Shown here in pieces: positions 35,308 to 45,534 of a DNA stretch of 64,000 nt. This stretch comes from Acinetobacter albensis (lineage in GTDB: Bacteria > Pseudomonadota > Gammaproteobacteria > Pseudomonadales > Moraxellaceae). The translations under genes were made by a program, and so were the position numbers. Under the pieces are notes generated by a model. The model was not told where the DNA came from and searched no databases. It worked only from the letters and a program-made list of their open reading frames with translations. The stretch's first letter is position 1, and every line of letters starts with the position of its first letter. The stretch spans positions 1 to 64,000 of the forward strand of contig NZ_FMBK01000013.1 of NCBI RefSeq assembly GCF_900095025.1, given 5' to 3'.

Positions 35308-38300
35308 TCATCCATGAATTTCTTGCAATAAATTACTCAATAAATCTGAAATAAATTGAATTCTTTTTTGATGATCTTCTAGCATGACCATGATTTTTAA
35401 GCGCTGCCCTCCTTCCATACGGAAAAAAGTGGGGTGTTTTTGCATCATTTGAATAATACTGATCGCTTGTACAGGTGTATCTGGAGAAAATTCAATATGG
35501 CCACCTTTTGACCCAATATCCACCTTGGTAATACCCAATTGTTCAGCCTTTAGACGTATCTGATGCACGGCAAATAATTGTTTCACAGGTTGCGGAGGCA
35601 CACCAAAACGATCTATCAGTTCCATTCGAATATTGTCCAGTTTTTCTTGGCTATCTGTATTACTAATTCGTTTGTAGAACATCAGTCTTTGATGTACATC
35701 TCCCAAATAATCATCTGGAATTAATGCGGGCATATGTAAGTTAATTTCAGCGGTTAGCGATAATGGCGCATCGAAATTTGGCGTTTTGCCCTTTTGAATT
35801 GCTTTGGTCGCCTTTTCAAGCATTTCCATATACAAGCTATAACCAATTGCTTGCATAGAACCACTTTGCTGCTCTCCTAATAACTCCCCAGCTCCCCGAA
35901 TTTCGAGATCTTCAGTTGCGAGCATAAACCCTGCACCTAAATTTGAGGCACGTTGAATGGCATCAAGACGTTTTTCTGCATCCCCTTTTAGGCTCTTTAG
36001 CGAAGGCACGAGTAAATACGCATACGCTTGATGATGTGAACGTCCAACGCGACCACGTAATTGATGTAACTGAGCAAGTCCCAGTTTATCCGCTCGTTCA
36101 ATCACAATAGTATTGGCATTGGGAACATCAATTCCTGTTTCAATAATGGTTGAACACACCAAGACATTATATTCTTTGTGATAGAACTGCTGCATGACCT
36201 GCTCAAGTTCACGTTCGCGCATTTGTCCATGTGCCACAGCCACACGTGCTTCTGGCACCAATTCACGTAAACTTTCAGCAGTACGTTCAATGCTATCGAC
36301 TTCATTATGTAAAAAATATACCTGACCACCACGAAGCAACTCACGCAGAATCGCTTCTTTCACTGAATCGCCAGTATGTTCTTGTACGAAAGTTTTAACG
36401 GCTAAACGACGGGCAGGTGGCGTAGCAATAATCGATAAATCACGCATTCCACTGAATGCCATATTTAAAGTCCGTGGAATAGGTGTGGCTGTTAAAGTCA
36501 ACATATCGACATCCGCACGCATGGCTTTGATCCGCTCTTTATCTCGCACACCAAAGCGATGTTCTTCATCGACAATCATCAATCCCAAGTTTTTAAATTG
36601 GATACTTTGTTGCAAAATTTTGTGGGTTCCTATCACAATGTCTACCTTACCTGCGGCTAAGTCTTCGGTGGTTTTAACATGTGATTTATTTGAACCAAAA
36701 CGGGAAAGTACTTCAATTCGAATCGGCCAGTCAGCAAAACGATCCTTAAAGGATTCATAATGTTGTTGTGCTAACAAGGTCGTAGGTACTAAAACTGCGA
36801 CTTGTTTATTGTTCTGGACAGCTAAAAATGCCGCACGCATAGCCACTTCTGTTTTACCAAAACCAACATCACCACACACCAAGCGATCCATCGGTTTTGC
36901 CAGTTGCATATCATGTAAAGTCGCTTCAATCGCATTGGCTTGATCAAGAGTTTCTTCATAAGCAAAACCACTGGCAAATTGCATATAAGGACTTTGCTCA
37001 AGCTCAAAGCTAAATCCAGGTCTAGCTTGACGGCGTGCCTGTATATGCAAAAGTTCAGCAGCAACATCATGAATTTGTTCTAACGCTTTACGCTTGGCTT
37101 TACTCCATGCATCTGTACCTAATTTATGCAATGGAGCTAAATCAGGATCACCCCCACTATAGCGACTAATCAAATGTAAGTTGGTGACAGGCACATACAC
37201 TTTCGCAGCATCGGCATAATCGAGCTGTAGAAACTCATAATCTTGATCATCAATACTTAAGGTGACCAAGCCTGCATAACGCCCTACCCCATAATCAATA
37301 TGTACCACAGGTGCACCGATACTCAGTTCCGTTAAACTGCGAATCAGAAACTCTTCAGATACTTCTTGCTGACGCTTGCGACGGCGCTGTACAACGCGAT
37401 GCTCATATAACTGATTTTCAGAAATAACGGTCAATTGATCAGGAATGACTAAACCACGGTCAAGTGGCGCACTAGTGATTGCAATTGCGTATAGGGATTT
37501 TCTAAAGTCAGCAAAATTATCAATATTGGGAATATCGCCTAAAGCTGCTCGCAATGCATCTTTTAACGTTTCACGGCGACCAGCACTTTCCGCGACCAAT
37601 AATACGGGATGACTTGCAGCATCAATATATTTTTTAACGGCTGAAAAGGGTTGCTCTTGTTTAGGGTCAACAGGTAAGCGCGGCGGTAATTCAGTTTTAA
37701 AATTTAAAACACCTGTTTTCTCTACAAACTCCTCTGCAGAAGCAATAATTCGAGCAAATTGATTCAGTTGTTCTAAAACTTGATTCGGCGGCAGAAAAAT
37801 CTGTTCAGGTGATAAAATTGGATGATCAACATTATGACGACGGTCTTCATAACGACGAATAACATCTTTCCAAAAACTGGCTAAAGTGTCATCTAAATAC
37901 TTGTCTGTTATGACAATACTATTCTTGGGTAAATAAGCCATAAGCATGCTTTGATTCAGCATAGCCTCTTTACTAAAAAATAAAGGAAAATAAAACTCAA
38001 GACCTGGGGATGCAATCCCTTCTAATACATCTTGATATACTGGATTTTTTTTTGGATTTGCATTTGGAAAACTTTCTGCGTAACGATCTCTAAAAATTGA
38101 ACGCCCTTCTTTGAGGGGAAATTCCTTTGCTGGTAATACAGCAAACTGCTGCAAGTTTTGCGTGGTTCTTTGGGTTTCTGGATCAAAAAATTTTAAGCTT
38201 TCTATCTCATCATCAAACAAATCTATACGAATTGGTGCATTTTGCCCGGACGCATAAATATCCATAATACTGCCGCGAACAGCAAATTCGCCATGATCAT

Positions 38301-38769
38301 ACACTGTATCCACCAAATGATAGCCTGCTTGGATCAAGCGCATCTTTTGCTGCTCTAATTTAAACTTTTGACCGACCTGAATATCAAAATGCTCACCCAA
38401 TATCCATGAGGTGGGCGCTACACGCTGTACCAAAGTCGAAGCTGAAAGGAGGAGTACCCCGCTTTGCGGCATATTGGATAAAATGGATAGTCGTTCAGAG
38501 ACAATATCTTGATGAGGCGACAAACGATCGTAAGGCAAAATTTCCCAATCTGGGAAAATGGTCGGTTTTATGCCATAAAACTCTAATTCACTTTCCAACT
38601 GTCCCAAATGTTGATTATTTGTGGCGACTAAAATAAACAATTGCTTGGTTTGACTCGCCATTTCTTTAAACAATAAAGACGCAGATGAGCCTTGTAAATT
38701 ACCGACCCAGCGTTTTTCGCCTGCTTTAAGTTGCTGCAAATTTAATTGAGAAATTTCTTGTTGGAACAT
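35308..38769 (-). CDS. mfd: Transcription-repair coupling factor Mfd
   Basis: A 1153-residue ATPase that pushes stalled RNA polymerase off damaged DNA and recruits UvrA. The UvrB-like N-terminal domain has PDWEILPYDRLSPHQDIVSERL; the RNA polymerase-interacting module has HIDYGVGRYAGL near residue 505; the RecG-like motor has Walker A CGDVGFGKTEVAMRAAF near 645, DEEHRF as motif II, and TATPIPRTL. The TRCF C-terminal domain ends the protein. In-frame starts at TTG 38802 and ATG 38796 exist; MFQQEISQL at 38769 fits the family N-terminus, but no start has a strong ribosome-binding site. It contains an A9 tract (plus 38045-38053). Confidence 0.95.
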   Translation of the reverse strand: MFQQEISQLNLQQLKAGEKRWVGNLQGSSASLLFKEMASQTKQLFILVATNNQHLGQLESELEFYGIKPTIFPDWEILPYDRLSPHQDIVSERLSILSNMPQSGVLLLSASTLVQRVAPTSWILGEHFDIQVGQKFKLEQQKMRLIQAGYHLVDTVYDHGEFAVRGSIMDIYASGQNAPIRIDLFDDEIESLKFFDPETQRTTQNLQQFAVLPAKEFPLKEGRSIFRDRYAESFPNANPKKNPVYQDVLEGIASPGLEFYFPLFFSKEAMLNQSMLMAYLPKNSIVITDKYLDDTLASFWKDVIRRYEDRRHNVDHPILSPEQIFLPPNQVLEQLNQFARIIASAEEFVEKTGVLNFKTELPPRLPVDPKQEQPFSAVKKYIDAASHPVLLVAESAGRRETLKDALRAALGDIPNIDNFADFRKSLYAIAITSAPLDRGLVIPDQLTVISENQLYEHRVVQRRRKRQQEVSEEFLIRSLTELSIGAPVVHIDYGVGRYAGLVTLSIDDQDYEFLQLDYADAAKVYVPVTNLHLISRYSGGDPDLAPLHKLGTDAWSKAKRKALEQIHDVAAELLHIQARRQARPGFSFELEQSPYMQFASGFAYEETLDQANAIEATLHDMQLAKPMDRLVCGDVGFGKTEVAMRAAFLAVQNNKQVAVLVPTTLLAQQHYESFKDRFADWPIRIEVLSRFGSNKSHVKTTEDLAAGKVDIVIGTHKILQQSIQFKNLGLMIVDEEHRFGVRDKERIKAMRADVDMLTLTATPIPRTLNMAFSGMRDLSIIATPPARRLAVKTFVQEHTGDSVKEAILRELLRGGQVYFLHNEVDSIERTAESLRELVPEARVAVAHGQMRERELEQVMQQFYHKEYNVLVCSTIIETGIDVPNANTIVIERADKLGLAQLHQLRGRVGRSHHQAYAYLLVPSLKSLKGDAEKRLDAIQRASNLGAGFMLATEDLEIRGAGELLGEQQSGSMQAIGYSLYMEMLEKATKAIQKGKTPNFDAPLSLTAEINLHMPALIPDDYLGDVHQRLMFYKRISNTDSQEKLDNIRMELIDRFGVPPQPVKQLFAVHQIRLKAEQLGITKVDIGSKGGHIEFSPDTPVQAISIIQMMQKHPTFFRMEGGQRLKIMVMLEDHQKRIQFISDLLSNLLQEIHG

Positions 38770-38901
38770 GTATATAGCTTTTGGTCTAAATGACATAGGC
38801 AATATATTAGCATGGGTTATTTAGCGTTTGAGTTATTTTTATTGGTGCAATTTTTACACTAAATTTTATCTGTGACTCAATATTAAAAGACAATGGATCC
38901 A

Positions 38902-39252
38902 TTATTTATCACGCAAAAAATGGCGATAGTAGTCATTTAATTTTTTGATGGCATGCTTCATCTGCAACAAATTTTCTTGATTGTTACCTAAATGCCTGAC
39001 AAAACGCTGATTCGCAATTTCTAAATCAATTTTTTCATTGATAATCATGGCACTGAAATATAATGCTTTTAAATCATTAAATGTGCTTAATTTTCGGTTA
39101 GAAAAATACATTAAACGTTCCGACCATTGATTAATTTCTATTCCATCTACAATATAGCCTTGCTCTGAATCAAATTGAATATTGTTTTCTTGCAAAAATA
39201 TTTGCTCAGCTGAAGGCTTCTTTTTAAAAAAAGAAGCAAGTGTATTGAACAT
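38902..39252 (-). CDS. Small hypothetical protein
   Basis: A 116-residue protein of unknown function. It begins with a short amphipathic basic stretch (MFNTLASFFKKKPS), then a region with YIVDGIEINQWSERL, and two predicted helices ending LNDYYRHFLRDK. No signal peptide, cysteines or recognised motif. It lies about 100 bp upstream of mfd on the same strand. Reading frame, codon use and position make it likely real; function is not known. Confidence 0.6.
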   Translation of the reverse strand: MFNTLASFFKKKPSAEQIFLQENNIQFDSEQGYIVDGIEINQWSERLMYFSNRKLSTFNDLKALYFSAMIINEKIDLEIANQRFVRHLGNNQENLLQMKHAIKKLNDYYRHFLRDK

Positions 39253-39559
39253 GATGAAGTTATATATTGAACAATTTCCACTATGTTAACGCTATCTCTC
39301 AATTTAAACGACTTATTTATACCTGCTTATTTCAGAGTCCATTCTCAATTTTTAAATAAGATTACTACGATGCTGCACGCATATTTAAACTTTGTACTAG
39401 CTCAACACGAAGCGAATAAATCTATCATTAAACACATTTAAAATTATGTTATTTTTAGGTGTGGTGACATTTCTACTGCTTAATCTGGAATAAGTTTAGT
39501 CATCTGATTCAAACTTTGTTACCATCCCTGTTTCAATGTGTTCATAATTTTTACTGCAT
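39253..39559. other. Intergenic region upstream of trmA
   Basis: These 307 bp between divergent genes hold no convincing gene. A 23-codon frame from the ATG at 39370 has no ribosome-binding site or other support. Promoters for both flanking genes must lie here, but no consensus pair was clear. Confidence 0.5.
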
Positions 39560-40642
39560 ATGACTTCCCCTTATCAGTTACAACTTGATGCCAAAATTGC
39601 CCGTATTTCTGCTCAATTTGCCGAGTTCAATCCTCCATCTTTAGAAGTATTTCAGTCGCCTGAACAAAACTTTCGGATGCGCGCAGAATTTCGTATTTGG
39701 CATACAGATGATGATATGTTTTATGCCATGTTCGAACGCAGTGAAGATCAGCAAAAACAAGTGATTCGGATTGATGAATTTCCTATTGCGGATACTCGCA
39801 TTAATCAATTGATGCCCGTTTTACTACAAGAATTAAAAAGTAATCCTGTTTTATCTCAACGCTTATTTGAAGTGCATTTTTTAGCAACGCTCAAAGGTGA
39901 AATGTTGGTATCGATGATTTATCGTTGCCCTCTCACTGCTGAATGGGAAACATTGGCTAAACAACTGGCTGAAAAACTAGACATTAAATTGATTGGCCGC
40001 AGTCGTGGTCAAAAAGTCATTTTAAGTGATGAATTTGTTATTGAAGAATTGAAGGTATTTGATCGCACGTATAAATACAAACAAATTGAAAGTAGCTTTA
40101 CTCAACCGAACGCACAAGTGTGCCAAAAAATGCTCGAATGGGCATGTCATGCAGCCAAACAGTCAGATAAAGACTTATTAGAATTATATTGTGGCAATGG
40201 TAACTTTACATTACCCCTATCCACCAAATTTAATCGTGTACTTGCCACCGAATTGGCTAAGTCATCGGTATATGCTGCGCAGTGGAATATCGAACAAAAT
40301 CACATTGATAATATTCAAGTCGCACGCCTATCAGCAGAAGATTTTACCCAAGCTTATAATGGCGAACGTGAATTCCGCCGTTTACAAGAAGCCGAAATTG
40401 ATATTTCCAGTTATGATTTTGACACGGTATTTGTTGATCCTCCGCGTGCTGGAATTGATGATGAAACTTTGAAATTAATTCAACGCTTTGAACGTATTAT
40501 CTATATCTCTTGTAATCCTGATAGCTTACAAGACAATTTAAATACTTTAACGCATACTCATAAAATCACTCAATTTGCAATGTTTGACCAATTCCCTTAT
40601 ACCCATCACGTTGAATGTGGCGTATTAATGGAAAAGATTTAA
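39560..40642 (+). CDS. trmA: tRNA (uracil-5-)-methyltransferase TrmA
   Basis: A 360-residue SAM enzyme that makes 5-methyluridine at position 54 of tRNA. The N-terminal RNA-binding part has [13 protein letters not shown]; the SAM motif is [16 protein letters not shown] near residue 215; the catalytic motifs are [10 protein letters not shown] near residue 295 and the cysteine nucleophile in [14 protein letters not shown] near residue 320. There is no TRAM domain or Fe-S cysteine cluster, which separates it from RlmC and RlmD. A single gene. Confidence 0.95.
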   Translation: MTSPYQLQLDAKIARISAQFAEFNPPSLEVFQSPEQNFRMRAEFRIWHTDDDMFYAMFERSEDQQKQVIRIDEFPIADTRINQLMPVLLQELKSNPVLSQRLFEVHFLATLKGEMLVSMIYRCPLTAEWETLAKQLAEKLDIKLIGRSRGQKVILSDEFVIEELKVFDRTYKYKQIESSFTQPNAQVCQKMLEWACHAAKQSDKDLLELYCGNGNFTLPLSTKFNRVLATELAKSSVYAAQWNIEQNHIDNIQVARLSAEDFTQAYNGEREFRRLQEAEIDISSYDFDTVFVDPPRAGIDDETLKLIQRFERIIYISCNPDSLQDNLNTLTHTHKITQFAMFDQFPYTHHVECGVLMEKI

Positions 40643-40893
40643 ACAATTTATTTCATTGTTCAGCTTTAAACACTTTTAGAATTCTGAATAAAATTTTAGG
40701 TTCTTAAATTATTGTATTTTTAATTAGCCACTTACAATCAAATAAAATTAGTCAACATTATAATTTCGTTAAATCTATTGAACACTATCGGAAAGATTCG
40801 TGTTCAATTGCTGCTTTTTTCACTTTAGTAGACTTGTTTTATTTCTAAAACTGACTATATTTCGATCTATGTTAGGTCGTATATGAATACTCT

Positions 40894-41121
40894 ATGAGTT
40901 TTTGGCAAAAGCTGTTTTCTGCGAATCAACAGCTCAATGAACACAAGAATCAAATCTCGTGTGTTGAAAATGATTGCTCTTGTAAATCCAATGAAGAATT
41001 GATTCAAGCTTTAGCGAAAGCCAAAGATGAAGACGTGATTATTGGAATTAAGAAAGTGTTAGCTTCTCGGGGCTATAGCCGTAAAGAGTTAAATGAATTG
41101 CAGCATTTACCGCTGCAATAA
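40894..41121 (+). CDS. Small hypothetical protein
   Basis: A 75-residue acidic protein of unknown function. It starts MSFWQKLFSAN, has a cysteine group (CVENDCSC, about residues 23-30), and a helical C-terminal part LIQALAKAKDEDVIIGIKKVLASRGYSRKEL. Three close cysteines may bind a metal or be redox-active, but there is no known motif. It has its own terminator 14 bp after the stop, which supports it as a real gene. Confidence 0.6.
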   Translation: MSFWQKLFSANQQLNEHKNQISCVENDCSCKSNEELIQALAKAKDEDVIIGIKKVLASRGYSRKELNELQHLPLQ

Positions 41122-41134
41122 TAGAGTCTCAAAT

Positions 41135-41168
41135 AAAAGGCATTTAGTTGATCTAAATGCCTTTTTTT
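41135..41168 (+). terminator. Terminator of the small gene at 40894
   Basis: AAAAGGCATTTAG (41135-41147) pairs with CTAAATGCCTTTT (41153-41165), followed by more T. Confidence 0.87.
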
Positions 41169-41316
41169 ATGAACCGCAATAAAATATTTCTTGCTTAAAA
41201 TATGACGACTACATTACAAGCATAAATGATTTAATAAAGTGAAATAGTCGATTCTTTTACACAGAAGCAGTACACTAGACTCATAAAATACATTTGTAAC
41301 TTTATTGGCTATACGT

Positions 41317-41898
41317 ATGATGCAGTTGCAGAAAGCACGGTTTCCTTTAGGGACACATCTTATTGTTAAACATTTTGGATACTCCCATCACGGCATTTAT
41401 GCGGGGCGTGGACGAGTCATTCATTATTCAGGTTTTGCACATTTATTTAAAAAACGTCCTATTGAAATGACCTCTTTAGAAAAGTTTAGTGCGGGTAAAA
41501 CTGTTATTGTCCAAAAATACCAGCACCCCAAATTTACTGGTCGTAAAGTGGTTCGTCGCATGCGCTCACGTATGAAAGAAAACAACTATCATCTGATCAT
41601 GAATAATTGCGAACATTTATGTACTTGGGCAATTACTGGCTTAGAAAGTAGCCCTCAAGTCATTCGCATGATGAATCGCTTAACCACACTGGGTTACGTA
41701 AGCTCTATTATGAGTTATATGAACAGTATGTTGCTTGCGATCACCACGACCTGTTTTGCGCTGGTATTGTATATCAAGAAAAAATTACGCGACAAAGCTA
41801 AACATCGTTTGAAGCATTATCGTTTAATGCGTAATCCGATTGAACAGCCAAATAACACTGTAACAAAACCGGATATAACTGATCACAAGACACTTTAA
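41317..41898 (+). CDS. LRAT-domain (NlpC/P60 superfamily) protein with membrane segment
   Basis: A 193-residue protein. The first 110 residues fit the LRAT-like papain fold: YSHHGIYAGRGRVIHYSG gives the catalytic histidine region, and MNNCEHLCTW near residue 95 carries the conserved NCEH cysteine nucleophile. After it a hydrophobic segment (MLLAITTTCFALVLYI, about residues 136-151) and a strongly basic tail (KKKLRDKAKHRLKHYRL) suggest membrane binding. LRAT-like enzymes in bacteria may be acyltransferases or hydrolases; the activity here is unknown. Adjacent ATGs at 41317 and 41320 are both possible. It is a single gene. Confidence 0.8.
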   Translation: MMQLQKARFPLGTHLIVKHFGYSHHGIYAGRGRVIHYSGFAHLFKKRPIEMTSLEKFSAGKTVIVQKYQHPKFTGRKVVRRMRSRMKENNYHLIMNNCEHLCTWAITGLESSPQVIRMMNRLTTLGYVSSIMSYMNSMLLAITTTCFALVLYIKKKLRDKAKHRLKHYRLMRNPIEQPNNTVTKPDITDHKTL

Positions 41899-42004
41899 TT
41901 TCAAATCCATTCTATTTTATAAGTAAATGCTAGCATTACTCAGTTTCAATTTAAGTTCTCTTTTAACAGTATTTATAAGTTATAAGCGCTTACACAAGAT
42001 TAAA

Positions 42005-42028
42005 AAAGCTCAACCGAAGTTGAGCTTT
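42005..42028 (-). terminator. Terminator on the glnS side
   Basis: AAAGCTCAAC (42005-42014) pairs with GTTGAGCTTT (42019-42028), and the minus strand continues with six T. It is about 120 bp past the glnS stop, after a second long imperfect dyad at 42079-42128. Confidence 0.7.
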
Positions 42029-42078
42029 GAGAAGATCTATTTCAATGACTTTTTACCTGCATCACACATGAAGTAAAA

Positions 42079-42128
42079 CTTCATCTTTTGCGCTTGAGCA
42101 AATAAGCTCTATATGACAAAAGACGAAG
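42079..42128. repeat. Long imperfect inverted repeat downstream of glnS
   Basis: CTTCATCTTTTG (42079-42090) faces CAAAAGACGAAG (42117-42128) with one mismatch, and the interior has a further GAGC/GCTC pairing. The structure could stabilise the glnS 3' end or be a small palindromic element. Confidence 0.5.
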
Positions 42129-42144
42129 TGATTTTTACTTATAC

Positions 42145-43863
42145 TTACTTAGGCTTAAAACTGTCTTTTAAATCCAAAATGCGGTTAAACACGGGTTTGT
42201 CGCTTGTATGATCATATTGATCCGCTACAAAATAACCTTCACGTTCAAACTGGAATCGATCTTCGGGTTGCGCTTGTGCTAAAGCAGGCTCAATCACGGC
42301 TTGAAGCACAGTTAAAGAATCAGGATTTAAGTGCGCCAAGAAATCATCATCGGCATCAGGTGCAGCTTCAGTAAATAAACGGTCATACACACGCACTTCT
42401 GCAGCAATCCCTTTACTTGCAGAAACCCAATGTACAACTCCCTTCACTTTACGTCCTTCAGGATTTTTACCTAATGTTTCTGGGTCGATTGAACATTTGA
42501 GTTCAATAACTTCACCATTTGCATCTTTAATCACTTCATCGCACTTAATCACATAAGCATGACGTAAACGTACTTCACCTTCAGGAATTAAGCGTTTAAA
42601 GCCTTTTGGTGCAATTTCTTCAAAATCTTTCCGATCAATATAAATTTCTTTCGATAACGGAATAATACGCTCACCCATATCCACATTTGGATGACGTGAA
42701 TGGGTTAAGTCCATATCTGCTGCTAAGTTGGTTAAAGTCACTTTAAGCGGGTTTAACACTGCCATACCACGTGCAGCGGTATTTTCAAGCGATTGACGAA
42801 TACAAAACTCAAGCATCGCGACATCGACAATACCATCCGTTTTAGATACACCCACACGCTTACAAAAATCACGTAAACCTTCAGGCGTAAAACCACGACG
42901 ACGCATACCGACGACAGTTGGCATCCGTGGATCATCCCAACCATTGACATGATTTCCCTCAACCAATTTACGTAATTTACGTTTCGAAGTAATGGTGTAA
43001 TCAATGTTTAAACGGCTTGATTCGTACTGACGTGGAACGGCCTCAGATTTAACTTTATCCACCACCCAATCATAAAATGGACGATGATCTTGGAATTCCA
43101 ACGTACACAGTGAATGGGTAATCCCTTCAATCGCATCTGATAAAGGATGAGCATAGTCATACATTGGGTACATTTTCCAAGTATCACCGGTTTGATGATG
43201 CTTAGAATGTAGTACTCGATATAGAATCGGATCACGCATATGTACATTCGGTGATGCCATATCAATTTTGGCACGTAATACCGCTTGCCCTTCACCCAAT
43301 TCGCCATTATTCATTTGAGTAAAACGTGTAAGATTTTCTTCCATACTCACATCACGATAAGGTGAATTTTTTCCGAGCTCTTTGAAATTACCTCGGTTTA
43401 ATTTAATTTCTTCAGGGCTTTGCAAATCCACATAAGCATCCCCTTGTTGTATCAATTGAATTGCCCAGGCATGCAACTGATCAAAATAACTTGACGCATA
43501 GCGTGGTTCGCCCTCCCAATGAAAGCCCAACCATTTTACATCGTTGGCAATACCGTCCACATATTCTTGTTCTTCTGCATCGGGATTGGTATCGTCAAAA
43601 CGAAGATTGCATATACCATCAAATTCTTGTGCAATGCCAAAATTTAAACAAATGGCTTTGACATGACCAATATGCAAATAACCATTTGGTTCTGGCGGGA
43701 AACGTGTCACCACAGTTTGAGTACGGCCTGCTGCCAAATCTTCACTAATGACCTGACGAACAAAGTCTAAGCCAGGTTGTTGTTCTTGCTGCGCAGCATC
43801 GACAGATTGATTTTGAGTTGTCGGGTTATTTGGCAGGGATGAAACAACATCATTTGGCTTCAT
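42145..43863 (-). CDS. glnS: Glutamine--tRNA ligase
   Basis: A 572-residue class I aminoacyl-tRNA synthetase that charges tRNA-Gln. The HIGH motif is in [17 protein letters not shown] near residue 65, and the second signature is [12 protein letters not shown] near residue 300, a variant of the MSKRK motif. The C-terminal anticodon-binding beta-barrel contains [25 protein letters not shown] 30-residue N-terminal tail rich in Gln and Asn precedes the core. A single gene on the minus strand. Confidence 0.97.
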   Translation of the reverse strand: MKPNDVVSSLPNNPTTQNQSVDAAQQEQQPGLDFVRQVISEDLAAGRTQTVVTRFPPEPNGYLHIGHVKAICLNFGIAQEFDGICNLRFDDTNPDAEEQEYVDGIANDVKWLGFHWEGEPRYASSYFDQLHAWAIQLIQQGDAYVDLQSPEEIKLNRGNFKELGKNSPYRDVSMEENLTRFTQMNNGELGEGQAVLRAKIDMASPNVHMRDPILYRVLHSKHHQTGDTWKMYPMYDYAHPLSDAIEGITHSLCTLEFQDHRPFYDWVVDKVKSEAVPRQYESSRLNIDYTITSKRKLRKLVEGNHVNGWDDPRMPTVVGMRRRGFTPEGLRDFCKRVGVSKTDGIVDVAMLEFCIRQSLENTAARGMAVLNPLKVTLTNLAADMDLTHSRHPNVDMGERIIPLSKEIYIDRKDFEEIAPKGFKRLIPEGEVRLRHAYVIKCDEVIKDANGEVIELKCSIDPETLGKNPEGRKVKGVVHWVSASKGIAAEVRVYDRLFTEAAPDADDDFLAHLNPDSLTVLQAVIEPALAQAQPEDRFQFEREGYFVADQYDHTSDKPVFNRILDLKDSFKPK

Positions 43864-44028
43864 AGTTGATAAATCACTTCTATAAGATAAAATAGGATAA
43901 TTAAAACGCTTTCTTGATTTTTTAACAAAGAAAATAACGTTTTTGCTTGCCTTGTAGTTTACAGTTTGCTTATGCTTCTCTCAACCAAAAACCCATGGCT
44001 TTTTTGTCCATGATCAGGAGATTATAGA

Positions 44029-44538
44029 ATGAGTTTTCCTCAAGTTGAATTAAACACCAATAAAGGCCGTATTGTTCTTGAACTGAACTCTGAAAAAGCA
44101 CCTAAAACTGTTGCTAACTTTTTAGAATATGTTCGTGACGGTTTTTATGATGGCGTAATTTTCCACCGTGTTATTGAAAATTTCATGGTTCAAGGTGGTG
44201 GCATGGATGAAAACTTCAAAGAAAAAGCCACTCGTGATTCAATCGAAAATGAAGCTGACAACGGCTTAAGCAATGAAATTGGTACAGTGGCAATGGCACG
44301 TACACAAGCACCGCATTCTGCATCTGCACAATTTTTCATTAATGTAAGCAATAACTCTTTCCTAAACCATACGGGTAAAACAGCACAAGGTTGGGGCTAT
44401 GCAGTGTTTGGTAAAGTGACTGAAGGCCTTGATATTGTTGATGCTATTAAAAGTGTTCGCACAGGCAACCGTGGTTACCACGCTGATGTTCCATTAGAAA
44501 ATGTTGTGATTGAATCTGCTAAAATTATTTCTGAATAA
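44029..44538 (+). CDS. ppiB: Cyclophilin-type peptidyl-prolyl isomerase B
   Basis: A 169-residue cytosolic cyclophilin. The active site reads [14 protein letters not shown] (near residue 45) and [13 protein letters not shown] (near 98), and [10 protein letters not shown] is near residue 122. No signal peptide. CAGGAG lies before the ATG. It is followed 96 bp later by lpxH with two short hairpins in the gap; in many gammaproteobacteria ppiB and lpxH are neighbours in one operon. Confidence 0.95.
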   Translation: MSFPQVELNTNKGRIVLELNSEKAPKTVANFLEYVRDGFYDGVIFHRVIENFMVQGGGMDENFKEKATRDSIENEADNGLSNEIGTVAMARTQAPHSASAQFFINVSNNSFLNHTGKTAQGWGYAVFGKVTEGLDIVDAIKSVRTGNRGYHADVPLENVVIESAKIISE

Positions 44539-44550
44539 AATATCTCCTCT

Positions 44551-44611
44551 CCGTTTTAAATGAGCTTTAAAACGGAATAATGAAAATAGATTCCTCATTT
44601 ATTGAGGAATC
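44551..44611 (+). promoter_or_regulatory. Two hairpins between ppiB and lpxH
   Basis: CCGTTTTAAA (44551-44560)/TTTAAAACGG (44566-44575) and GATTCCTCA (44589-44597)/TGAGGAATC (44603-44611) stand in tandem. Neither is followed by a T run, so they may mark mRNA processing or partial termination. Confidence 0.5.
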
Positions 44612-44634
44612 TAGAGGGTAAAAAAGGAAATATT

Positions 44635-45354
44635 GTGACCTATTTGTTTATCGCTGATTTACATTTGTCACCTGAACACCCTCGACTTGTTCGGGGTTTT
44701 TTGGATTTATTGGCACACTATCAAAACAAAAACACCCAGCTCTATATTCTAGGTGACTGGTTTAATGCGTGGATTGGTGATGACTACACTGCCCCATGGC
44801 TAGATGACGTGATTAATGCCTTAAAACAGTTCAATCAAACTGGTAATCAAGTTTATTTCCAAGTCGGCAATCGTGACTTTGCTTTAGGTAAGCGTTTTTT
44901 AAAACAATTTAATGGTATTTTATTGCCTGATGTTGATGTTTTAAAGATAGATAACATTCAAATACGCCTTGAACATGGCGATTTACTCTGTACCGATGAT
45001 GTGTCCTATCAAAAGTTTCGTAAAATTATTCGTAATCCGCTTCTTTTAGGCTTTCTTAAAAGTATGCCGCTCAGTTTCCGTCAGAAATTGGCTCATGGTT
45101 TCCGTAAAAAAAGCACAAAAACCAAACAAGTAAAATCCTATGAAATTATGGATGTGAATCAACATGCTGTTGAACAATCACTTCAATCAGTTGATTTATT
45201 GATTCATGGACATACGCATCGCCCTGAAATGCACCATGAATTTGGCAAGACTCGTATTGTTTTAGGTGATTGGCGTGAAAACCAAGCACAGATTTTAGAA
45301 ATTGATCCCCAACAAATACATCAAACCTTAAAATTAAAAACTTGGTCTTACTAA
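44635..45354 (+). CDS. lpxH: UDP-2,3-diacylglucosamine diphosphatase
   Basis: A 239-residue membrane-surface metallophosphatase that makes lipid X in lipid A synthesis. Metal ligands are in YLFIADLHLSPEHP (D-x-H), ILGDWFNAWIGDD, VGNRDFALG, LEHGDLLCTDD and LIHGHTHRPEMH. The frame opens at TTG 44602, but the GTG at 44635 has AGGAAA at good spacing and gives MTYLFIADLHLS, the expected start. Later lipid A enzymes (lpxA, lpxD) are at the far right of the window in a separate operon. Confidence 0.95.
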   Translation: MTYLFIADLHLSPEHPRLVRGFLDLLAHYQNKNTQLYILGDWFNAWIGDDYTAPWLDDVINALKQFNQTGNQVYFQVGNRDFALGKRFLKQFNGILLPDVDVLKIDNIQIRLEHGDLLCTDDVSYQKFRKIIRNPLLLGFLKSMPLSFRQKLAHGFRKKSTKTKQVKSYEIMDVNQHAVEQSLQSVDLLIHGHTHRPEMHHEFGKTRIVLGDWRENQAQILEIDPQQIHQTLKLKTWSY

Positions 45355-45534
45355 GTAAAAAATAATGCTGTATGTTTACAAAACGATGACCTCCATTTCA
45401 AATACTCAGCCTTAGCTTCTTGATAAGGCATATTTATCATGCCAAAGTCTAATATATGTTCAATTTGTTATAAGCCATTGTCATCTAGCTTCAGTTAGAA
45501 TAAGACTTATATTTTTCCAGTGGAGTCATGCTTG

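Noticed and set aside
39370-39441. 23-codon frame MLHAYLNFVL... in the gap before trmA
   Set aside because: There is no ribosome-binding site, no terminator and no recognised sequence, so it cannot be supported as a gene.
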